A stretch of 11,451 bases of DNA from Tannerella sp. (GTDB lineage Bacteria > Bacteroidota > Bacteroidia > Bacteroidales > Tannerellaceae), in NCBI GenBank assembly GCA_031283785.1, contig JAITBC010000414.1, positions 1-11,451 on the forward strand, in the 5' to 3' direction. The notes under the pieces were generated by a model that saw only the letters and a list, made by a program, of their open reading frames with translations, was not told where the DNA came from and made no database searches. Below, one piece after another: positions 1-6,042 of the stretch. How positions within the stretch are numbered: the first letter of the stretch is position 1; the number at the start of each line of letters is the position of its first letter. The position numbers and the translations under genes were made by a program.

Positions 1-1
1 A

Positions 2-178
2 TCGAATGGAATTAAACGGATAAATTTTACGAACGACGGTGACCGGACGGCAACAGGAGAGACGGATGATTTGTTGTTCTTCAAGTTTCATTTCACGCAG
101 ATTACGGGAAAGTCCTATACGACCAGCTCCCTCGGAATCCCCCAGGGCTTGACCGCATCAAGGGTACGCAGGTTGTAG
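2..178 (+). CDS. Possible C-terminal fragment of an unrecognised protein
   Basis: The second plus-strand frame is open from the window edge to a TAG at 176-178, giving 58 residues. The translation has a protein-like mix, with a hydrophobic and aromatic stretch (DDLLFFKFHFTQITGKSY) and a basic end (ASRVRRL). I do not recognise a family and propose no function. The stop lies 28 bases before the tRNA, a plausible gene end. Against it, 58 open codons can occur by chance, and a minus-strand frame running left from an ATG at 90-88 is also open to the edge. The upstream sequence would settle which, if either, is real. Confidence 0.35.
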   Translation, partial: SNGIKRINFTNDGDRTATGETDDLLFFKFHFTQITGKSYTTSSLGIPQGLTASRVRRL

Positions 179-206
179 CGGTGCGATATAGATAGCTTTT
201 CCACCT

Positions 207-280
207 GCCTCTTTAGCTCAGTTGGCCAGAGCACGTGATTTGTAATCTCGGGGTCGTTGGTTCGAATCCGACAAGAGGCT
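207..280 (+). tRNA. tRNA-Thr (anticodon TGT)
   Basis: The full cloverleaf can be drawn. The acceptor stem is GCCTCTT (207-213) with AAGAGGC (273-279), and T280 is the discriminator base. The D stem is GCTC (216-219) with GAGC (229-232). The anticodon stem is 234-238 with 246-250, and its 7-base loop (239-245) has anticodon TGT at 241-243, which reads ACA threonine codons. The T arm is GTTGG / TTCGAAT / CCGAC (256-272). CCA is not encoded, so it must be added after transcription. One anticodon-stem pair (T236 with T248) is a mismatch. The other stems are intact except for one G-T pair in the T stem. Confidence 0.95.
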
Positions 281-530
281 CAAAAAAAGATCGGGTAGGG
301 GAGAAACCGTATAATATGCGATTACGTTTTCACTATCGGATGTCAATCCCTCCGAAAGTATATGCCGTCATCATGGAAACGGCGGCGAGTCGGTAAATTG
401 CTAAAATGAGGCTCGAAAAAAAACAATTAACCGGAATGTAACGACCGAACAAACCTTTCTTGCGGGCTTTATTCGCTGTAATTATCTGATAAACATGTTT
501 AAAACGAGTGAGCGGGTGTGGATTTACGAC

Positions 531-619
531 CGCTTAATAAAACACTTAAAAAAACTATAACAAGATTTTTTTTGTCTTTTTTGGGGGATTAAGCGTTTTA
601 TTAAGCGCTTTTTTAAGTG
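531..619. repeat. Five TTAAGYG heptamers at 12-bp steps, forming a large imperfect dyad
   Basis: On the plus strand TTAAGCG occurs at 589-595 and 601-607, and TTAAGTG at 613-619, each exactly 12 bases after the last. On the minus strand TTAAGCG lies at 537-531 and TTAAGTG at 549-543, again 12 bases apart. The segments 531-549 and 589-607 are inverted copies matching at 18 of 19 positions, around a 39-base centre rich in T runs. The last unit ends 8 bases before the -7 box at 628. Where a -33 box would be expected (about 605-608), the second plus-strand unit is found instead. I infer a multi-site operator for the downstream gene. A transcribed hairpin acting as a terminator is the alternative, since CTTTTTT follows the right arm. 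Confidence 0.6.
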
Positions 620-627
620 GTCTGTTT

Positions 628-635
628 TATATTTG
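628..635 (+). promoter_or_regulatory. Probable -7 promoter element of the beta-helix gene
   Basis: TATATTTG matches the Bacteroidetes -7 consensus TAnnTTTG and lies 32 bases before the ATG at 668. No TTTG -33 box sits at the usual distance; that place is taken by the TTAAGCG repeat, which suggests an activator-dependent or tightly controlled promoter. The only purine-rich stretch before the start is GCAGG (657-661), a weak ribosome binding site. Confidence 0.55.
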
Positions 636-667
636 CAACGAACATTTAAAATTTAAGCAGGTTTATC

Positions 668-3600
668 ATGAAGCAATTTTTATTTTTACTGATTTTTGCC
701 GGCATTCCTTGTTTTTCCCAGACGGGAGCGGAATGGAAAATCATCCGTTCGAATTATCCGTCGGAAGACGTCGGCGTAGCGGCATTTACCGATGAAAGCC
801 TGCCGTCGATTGACAAAACAGGCAACTCGGACTCATATGAGGGAATACAGGAACTGCTCAACCGGCTCGGTAGCGCAGGCGGCGGCGCACTGTATCTTTC
901 CGAAGGAAAATACAAAGTAAGCGAAAGATTGCTCATTCCCAAAGGCGTTGTCCTGCGTGGCGACTGGAGAAAACCGGAAAAAGGCAAACCCCTTGAAGGA
1001 ACGATATTAATGGCGTACTATGGCCGTGGAACTGAAGACGAAGCCAACGCCTTTATCACCACAGAGTCGTCCACGGGAGTCTATAACCTCTCCATCTGGT
1101 ATCCGGAACAGGACGCGGATAACATAACGCCCTATCCGCCTGCCATACTTTACGGGAAACGCGGTTATTGGGGGAATGATTATAATAATGTGCGGAACGT
1201 TACGCTGGTGAATGCCTATTCAGGCGTCGTCCTTTCCCGGATCAACGGAGGCGGCTGCCCGAATGTGTTTAACCTCTATGGAACGCCTCTGTCGCGGGGT
1301 GTTGAGATAGACAATATTGCCGATGTAGGACGTTTGGACTGGATAGACTTTTCGCCGGATTACTGGGCGGATTCCGGACTTCCCGGCGCTCCGGCAAAAG
1401 GCAGCGCATATAGCCGCTGGATACGCAACAACGGCACGGGCATCGTGATGCGCCGCAACGACTGGTCTTACGCCTGCCATGTGCACGTAGACGGCTATTA
1501 CCGCGGGTTCCATGCCTGCACCTCCATACCTTCCGAAGGCTCCATGCCCAACGGACACAACTATGGCATGTATTTCAAAAACTGTGAAACGGCTGTTTAT
1601 ATCGAAGCTGTTTCCAATGCCGGAATCATGTTTACCCGCATCACGACGGAAGACTGCGAAAACGGTATCGTCGTTGCAGACGGCGCCGGCTCGACCGTAC
1701 AGTTGTACGCCTGCGAAATTGCCGCATCTTCGGATGCCATAAGGATCGGTCAGGAGGCATCGACAAAAATGATGACTCGGCAGTGTATGGTTCTCTCCGG
1801 GAAAGTGAACATACTTGGCGGCTTATATATTTCGGAGGACGGCGATTTCAACAACGACGCCCCACAGGTCTTCGTCAATGCTTATGCCCGGGTCATCCTT
1901 ACGGGAAACCGCTTCGCCCAAAGTGTCGATATCGCGAACAGGTCATTGTTTGAATGTAAGATCGACCACAGTCCGGTTTCCGGGAAACGGTTGCCTGATT
2001 TCCCGGATATTATGCCGCAGGAAACAGGGCCGGACAGGAAAGTTTTGTATGTAGTAACCGACAGCGAATTTGGCGCCGTCCCGGACGCCGTTACCGACAA
2101 TACCGCCGCTATCCGCCGCGCCCTGGAAAAAGCCGGTAGCGAGGGCGGCGGCATTGTCTTCCTTCCGCCGGGAAAATACAGGGTGAATGGCGACCTTACC
2201 GTTCCCTCAGGCGTGGAACTGAAAGGCGCTTCCGATTTGGCATCCGTGCCGAAAGGGCAGGGGAGTATCATCGAAATCTATGCAGGAAAAAATGACCCCG
2301 ACGGTGTCCCCTTCCTTAAACTCTCCGAAAAAAGCGGTATCCGCGGGTTGACTTTCAATTATCCCGAACAGCGATCTTCATATACGAAAGATCCTGCCAC
2401 CCTTCCGCAGTATCCGTATTGCATCCGGGCGACCGGGAAAGACGTCTATGTTGTCAATACAGGCGTCAGGGCGACATGCAGAGGCCTTGACCTGTTTACT
2501 CATCCATGCGATAATCATTATGTGGATTATTTTGCAGGACATGTCTTCAAAAACGGGATACGGGTTGGCGGAAGATCGAAAAACGGCCTGATAAGTAACG
2601 TACAGTTCAATTCCATCGTGATGGCGAGTGGATACGAAAATCCCAAATTCGGCGCATGGCCTAACTCCGACAGCGATGAAGCCTCCCGCAACGCCGTCTA
2701 TAACCAGAACTGGCTTGAACTCGAATTTATGATACTGGAAGATTGCGAAGACGAAATACTGTATAACAATTTTCATTATGCTTCCCACAGAGGACTTGTT
2801 TTCAGGCAAAATAACGGCAAATCGCCTTCGGGCGTCTCCCTCGGTATGGCGCTGGACGCTTCCCTGCGTTCCGTCTGTTATGAGAGCATTGACGCGGACA
2901 AGGGATTTGATTTAATCAACACACAGGTAGTTTCGGTAGCAAGAGATGTATATGCAGATACGAAATATGTCGAAACCGCACCCGGATTTTCCGGGACAGC
3001 CCGTTTGTTCGCATCGGATTACTGGGGAAATGCAAAATACGGCGGCGTGCTTGGCGGCGGCACTGTACAATGGATACTGGCGCATTTCGAACAGTACGGC
3101 GCTACCCGTTTCATGGAGATTTCGGGAGATGCCGAAGCAAATATTTCGACTACAGATGTGAATGCGACGAATTTCGTCAATAGTGGGAAAAGCGGCCAGA
3201 TATCCCTGCAATCGTCCGTTTCGGCGCTGGCTTCGCCCACCGGCTACCGGTCATGGTTTAATAACCTGACTGTCGCACCCGTATTTTCTTCCGGCTCAAC
3301 GTTGCCCCGTACCGGCTGGATTGCTTCTGCAAACAGCGGAGATGCTTATCTGGCCATCGACGGAAATGCAACTACACGCTGGACAAGCGGATCGCAGCTC
3401 AATCCCGGACAATGGTTTGCCGTTAATACGATCAAACCGCTTAAATTCAATACCGTTATCATGGATGCCTCCAACAGCGCAAACGATTTCCCGAACGCTT
3501 ACGCCGTTTATGTTTCGGTAGACGGTGTGAACTGGGGAACTCCCGTAAAAACAGGGGAAAAACCGCCGGCGCTTTCCATTATTACCATCCCCGAAGTTAC

Positions 3601-3955
3601 AGCCCAATACGTGAAAATCGTACAGACCGGCAGTGGAAAAACACAGTACTGGAGTATTCATGAATTTTATCTGGTATACATAGACGGCAATAATTCCGCC
3701 AACCGGAACATTCTTTCCCCGGACCCGCTTGTTCTCTTTCCCAATCCCGTTTACGGCGGAATGTTGAACGTTCGACATGCGGAAGGCATGCAATCCGTAA
3801 GTATTTACAGTCTCGACGGACGTTTGCTCGGCACTGTGCAGGCAAACGATAACATGCAAATCGCAATTCCCGTCGATAATTATCCTAAAGGGATATATAT
3901 TGTCGTTATAAAGACGGCAAACGAAATATCAACACGAAAAATTATTGTCGGATAA
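668..3955 (+). CDS. Secreted tandem pectate-lyase-like beta-helix protein with F5/8C domain and T9SS sorting domain
   Basis: This 1095-residue protein starts with a signal peptide (residues 1-18, cleavage near CFSQ). Two Pectate_lyase_3-type right-handed beta-helix units follow, at about 35-430 and 465-860. They look like an internal duplication: GGGALYLSEGKYKV (71-84) matches GGGIVFLPPGKYRV (493-506), and LSIWYPEQ (141-148) matches LTFNYPEQ (561-568). Residues 880-1004 resemble an F5/8 type C (discoidin, CBM32-like) sugar-binding domain. Residues 1018-1095 form a type A T9SS sorting domain (LFPNPV, then LDGRLL, then YPKGIYIVVI), so export to the cell surface or medium is expected. The fold family includes polysaccharide lyases, GH28-like enzymes and the two-helix GH55 glucanases. 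I cannot assign a reaction or identify catalytic residues. The gene has its own promoter region and diverges in strand from the sulfatase operon, so a shared substrate is only inferred. Confidence 0.9.
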   Translation: MKQFLFLLIFAGIPCFSQTGAEWKIIRSNYPSEDVGVAAFTDESLPSIDKTGNSDSYEGIQELLNRLGSAGGGALYLSEGKYKVSERLLIPKGVVLRGDWRKPEKGKPLEGTILMAYYGRGTEDEANAFITTESSTGVYNLSIWYPEQDADNITPYPPAILYGKRGYWGNDYNNVRNVTLVNAYSGVVLSRINGGGCPNVFNLYGTPLSRGVEIDNIADVGRLDWIDFSPDYWADSGLPGAPAKGSAYSRWIRNNGTGIVMRRNDWSYACHVHVDGYYRGFHACTSIPSEGSMPNGHNYGMYFKNCETAVYIEAVSNAGIMFTRITTEDCENGIVVADGAGSTVQLYACEIAASSDAIRIGQEASTKMMTRQCMVLSGKVNILGGLYISEDGDFNNDAPQVFVNAYARVILTGNRFAQSVDIANRSLFECKIDHSPVSGKRLPDFPDIMPQETGPDRKVLYVVTDSEFGAVPDAVTDNTAAIRRALEKAGSEGGGIVFLPPGKYRVNGDLTVPSGVELKGASDLASVPKGQGSIIEIYAGKNDPDGVPFLKLSEKSGIRGLTFNYPEQRSSYTKDPATLPQYPYCIRATGKDVYVVNTGVRATCRGLDLFTHPCDNHYVDYFAGHVFKNGIRVGGRSKNGLISNVQFNSIVMASGYENPKFGAWPNSDSDEASRNAVYNQNWLELEFMILEDCEDEILYNNFHYASHRGLVFRQNNGKSPSGVSLGMALDASLRSVCYESIDADKGFDLINTQVVSVARDVYADTKYVETAPGFSGTARLFASDYWGNAKYGGVLGGGTVQWILAHFEQYGATRFMEISGDAEANISTTDVNATNFVNSGKSGQISLQSSVSALASPTGYRSWFNNLTVAPVFSSGSTLPRTGWIASANSGDAYLAIDGNATTRWTSGSQLNPGQWFAVNTIKPLKFNTVIMDASNSANDFPNAYAVYVSVDGVNWGTPVKTGEKPPALSIITIPEVTAQYVKIVQTGSGKTQYWSIHEFYLVYIDGNNSANRNILSPDPLVLFPNPVYGGMLNVRHAEGMQSVSIYSLDGRLLGTVQANDNMQIAIPVDNYPKGIYIVVIKTANEISTRKIIVG

Positions 3956-4010
3956 TCATATGGACATGAACAGGAAAATAATTAACATTGCACTTTTTTC
4001 GGAAAAAGAA

Positions 4011-4041
4011 TTTGACTTTTGTGAAAAATAAGCTATCTTTG
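4011..4041 (+). promoter_or_regulatory. Bacteroidetes-type promoter for the DUF4301 gene
   Basis: A TTTG box at 4011-4014 is followed after exactly 19 bases by TATCTTTG at 4034-4041, a full match to the TTTG / TAnnTTTG consensus of the Bacteroidetes major sigma factor. Transcription would start a few bases after 4041, leaving a leader of about 30 bases before the ATG at 4079. This makes the gene a separate unit from the beta-helix gene that ends at 3955. No strong terminator is visible between the two. Confidence 0.75.
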
Positions 4042-4078
4042 GGGGTAAAAATGCTAAACCCAAAAAAAACTTTGTGTT

Positions 4079-5599
4079 ATGCTTAAACCGGAAGATTTAT
4101 TGCAACTTAAGGAGAAGAATTTGACTGAAAGTAGGATTGAGGAACAACTGAATTATTTCATAAAAGGTTTCCCGTACCTGAAAATAAAATCGTCGGCATC
4201 CGTCGCGAAAGGTATTTGGCGTCTTACTGAAGAAGAACAGGATAGTTATATAAAATCGTGGGATGAATACCTGAAAGGTGAAAAACGGATTACGAAATTT
4301 GTCCCGGCGTCCGGTGCGGCAAGCCGTATGTTTAAAGATTTGTTTGCGTTCCTGTCCGCTTCCCGCGATACGCCCGTTACTGATTTTGAGAAGGCTTTTT
4401 TTGACGGGATACGGGAATTTGCCTTTTATGGTGCGTTGAACGATATTTGCCGGGCTAATGAGGGGGCGGATATACCTGCTCTCATCGCAAAAGGACGGTA
4501 TAAGGAAATCGTTGAAAATTTGCTGGAGCGAAAAGGTCTCAATTATGGTTCACTGCCGAAAGGGTTACTGTTGTTCCACCGTTATCCCGAAGGTGCGCGT
4601 ACCGCAATGGAGGAACATCTGTCGGAAGGCGCAATGTATGCCGAAAATGCGAATCATACGGTCGCGGTACATTTTACCGTATCACCGGAACATTTACCTT
4701 TGTTTAAGGAGCTTGTGAAAGAAAAAAAGGCCGTTTATGAGGAACGTTACGGCGTTACGTACGATTTGTCGTTCAGCACGCAACAGGCGGATACGGATAC
4801 GATCGCCGTCGATTTGGCAAATGTTCCGTTACGCGATGCGGAAGGGCGTCTGGTGTTCCGTCCGGGCGGGCATGGCGCTCTGATACAAAACCTCAACAGG
4901 TTGGATAGCGACGTGGTTTTTATAAAGAATATAGATAATGTCGTTCCTGATGGAATGAAGGATGTTACCGTACGTTTCAAAAAAGCGTTGGCAGGAGTGC
5001 TTGTGACGTTGCAGGAAAAGATGTTCGGCTATGTGCGTCTTATCGAAAGCGGTGATTATACGCATGATCAGATAGAAGAGATGATATATTTTCTTCAGGA
5101 TACGTTGTGCGTTAAAAATCCCGAGACCAAGTTCCTTGAAGATGTAGAACTGGTGCTTTATATAAAAAAGAAACTGATGCGTCCTTTGCGCGTGTGCGGT
5201 ATGGTAGGGAACGTTGGCGAGCCGGGTGGCGGGCCGTTCCTGGCGTATAATTCCGATGATACTGTTTCGCCCCAGATTTTGGAGAGTTCGCAGATTGATA
5301 TGGATGATCCCGAAGCAAAGGCGGCGTTTGAACAGGGGTCGCATTTTAATCCGGTCGATCTGGTATGTGCGCTTAAAGATGTGAACGGCCGGAAATATAA
5401 CCTGCCGGACTACATCGATAAAGATACCGGTTTTATATCGGAAAAGAGTAAGGACGGGTGCGATTTAAAGGCGCTCGAACTGCCCGGATTGTGGAACGGC
5501 TCAATGAGCGACTGGAATACGGTCTTTATAGAAGTCCCGCCGGAAACATTTAATCCCGTCAAAACCGTCAATGATCTGTTGCGCCCGCAGCATCAGTAA
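4079..5599 (+). CDS. DUF4301 family protein, possible nucleotidyltransferase-fold enzyme
   Basis: The 506-residue product has the hallmark of the DUF4301 family, KFVPASGAASRMFKDL (residues 73-88), and a length I consider usual for it. It has no signal peptide or membrane segment, so it should be cytoplasmic. Several motifs recall UDP-sugar pyrophosphorylases of the GT-A fold. These are the glycine/alanine-rich loop ending in SRM (nucleotide loop-like), FSTQQADTDTIAVD (232-245), and RPGGHGALIQNL (261-272) followed by FIKNIDNV (281-288). The last pair resembles the P-G-[HN]-G loop and downstream vDN of UGP/UAP enzymes. I infer a role in sugar nucleotide or related nucleotide chemistry; as far as I know the substrate is not established. 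The ATG start is supported by the promoter 38 bases upstream. An 11-codon ORF (4051-4086) overlaps the start. Confidence 0.9.
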   Translation: MLKPEDLLQLKEKNLTESRIEEQLNYFIKGFPYLKIKSSASVAKGIWRLTEEEQDSYIKSWDEYLKGEKRITKFVPASGAASRMFKDLFAFLSASRDTPVTDFEKAFFDGIREFAFYGALNDICRANEGADIPALIAKGRYKEIVENLLERKGLNYGSLPKGLLLFHRYPEGARTAMEEHLSEGAMYAENANHTVAVHFTVSPEHLPLFKELVKEKKAVYEERYGVTYDLSFSTQQADTDTIAVDLANVPLRDAEGRLVFRPGGHGALIQNLNRLDSDVVFIKNIDNVVPDGMKDVTVRFKKALAGVLVTLQEKMFGYVRLIESGDYTHDQIEEMIYFLQDTLCVKNPETKFLEDVELVLYIKKKLMRPLRVCGMVGNVGEPGGGPFLAYNSDDTVSPQILESSQIDMDDPEAKAAFEQGSHFNPVDLVCALKDVNGRKYNLPDYIDKDTGFISEKSKDGCDLKALELPGLWNGSMSDWNTVFIEVPPETFNPVKTVNDLLRPQHQ

Positions 5600-5629
5600 C
5601 GTGCATGTATTAACTTCAAAAAAACAAAC

Positions 5630-5704
5630 ATGTTACCTGAAATGGTTAAATCTTTTTTTGAGGCGCTATTGATATTTTTGAGCACATTTTATCGGCTTTC
5701 ATAG
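5630..5704 (+). CDS. Possible 24-residue hydrophobic small protein
   Basis: An ATG at 5630 opens a 24-codon frame ending in TAG at 5702-5704. The peptide is acidic and basic at its start (MLPEMVK), and then has a hydrophobic aromatic core (FFEALLIFLSTFY) that could lie in a membrane. The A-rich bases before the ATG suit Bacteroidetes initiation, but no promoter box is evident. It lies 30 bases after the DUF4301 stop, so it could be read from the same transcript. A frame this short often arises by chance. Confidence 0.2.
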   Translation: MLPEMVKSFFEALLIFLSTFYRLS

Positions 5705-5834
5705 CCGGAAGGGACGCCTTGAGCAGACGTCGATTTCGGGCTATACTTTACGCGGTATGATTTTGTGCAGGAGCATATTTTCCCCTTTAGAGGAATCATA
5801 TCAACAGAAAAACGGGTATCCCTTTTCCCTTTTC

Positions 5835-5877
5835 CCCGTCAGGGGATTCGTAAACGGGAGGTGAATGCCCTGACGGG
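5835..5877. repeat. Perfect 10-bp inverted repeat with 23-base loop
   Basis: CCCGTCAGGG (5835-5844) is the exact reverse complement of CCCTGACGGG (5868-5877). A second, tighter hairpin is nested in the right arm: TGCCC (5867-5871 region) with GGGCA closing a short loop, and GGGCA can also pair with the next TGCCC (5881-5885). The two folds exclude each other. No T run follows on either strand, so it is not a standard terminator. Confidence 0.6.
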
Positions 5878-5988
5878 CAATGCCCTAAATTATGCCGTGT
5901 GCAGTATAATTCTGTTTTGATTTTTTTGTTTTTGAATGTTTCGGATGATTAGTCGAATTTGTCCGTTTGCAAAGGCCCACAACCTTAA

Positions 5989-6042
5989 TAACTCATGTCA
6001 CGCATTCCCGCCTGGACTTTTAGTGCTGCGTAACATGAGTTA
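5989..6042 (-). terminator. 16-bp inverted repeat at the end of the sulfatase operon, probable terminator
   Basis: The arms 5989-6004 and 6027-6042 pair at 15 of 16 positions (the mismatch is C5999 opposite A6032) around a 22-base loop. On the minus strand the stem begins in the TAA stop codon (6042-6040) of the second sulfatase gene, the place expected for an operon-end hairpin. Only a short T/A-rich tail (TTATTAAGG) follows, not a clean T run. Termination could be hairpin-assisted, or the stem could protect the 3' end of the mRNA. The near symmetry means it might also act on plus-strand readthrough. Confidence 0.55.

Larger units (their letters stand above)
281..667. other. 387-base non-coding stretch between tRNA-Thr and the beta-helix gene
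   Basis: I see no convincing gene here; the only ATG-started frame I traced on the plus strand (from 406) has 11 codons. The left half (281-520) is of mixed composition with a short possible hairpin, GCCGT (364-368) with ACGGC (380-384). The right half (about 530-635) is AT-rich. It carries the ordered TTAAGYG array, two long T runs (566-573 and 577-582), and a -7 type promoter box. The right half probably holds the control region of the downstream gene. Confidence 0.6.
5600..6039. other. 440-base convergent intergenic region
   Basis: This gap lies between the 3' ends of the DUF4301 gene and the second sulfatase gene. It holds two strong inverted repeats (5835-5877 and 5989-6042), a small GC-rich hairpin (CGGCT 5693-5697 with AGCCG 5703-5707), and a T run at 5653-5659. 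That run could end DUF4301 transcription, together with a weak bulged stem (5596-5608 with 5628-5636). Open frames are short: 24 codons from 5630 and 35 codons from 5757. The 35-codon frame crosses the left inverted repeat and has no family-like features, so I do not call it a gene. Confidence 0.6.

Noticed and set aside
275..423. GAGGCTC plus an A run at the tRNA 3' end (275-288) recurs at 408-423, as if the tRNA were an integration site.
   Set aside because: Only 7 bases plus A runs match, the copies are 133 bases apart, and no integrase or mobile gene is present.
1220..1558. A 112-codon minus-strand frame inside the beta-helix gene.
   Set aside because: It lies opposite a clearly coding frame, has no recognisable family features, and is a shadow of the GC-rich codons of the real gene.
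3959..4030. A 23-codon plus-strand frame between the beta-helix and DUF4301 genes.
   Set aside because: It runs through the DUF4301 -33 box, has no leader signal, and has no protein-like features.
5757..5864. A 35-codon plus-strand frame in the convergent gap.
   Set aside because: It crosses the left arm of the strong inverted repeat and shows no family-like features, so chance is the simpler explanation.
5989..6042. The inverted repeat as an invertible-promoter (phase variation) site.
   Set aside because: Only 22 bases lie between the arms, there is no promoter box between them, and no recombinase gene is in the window.
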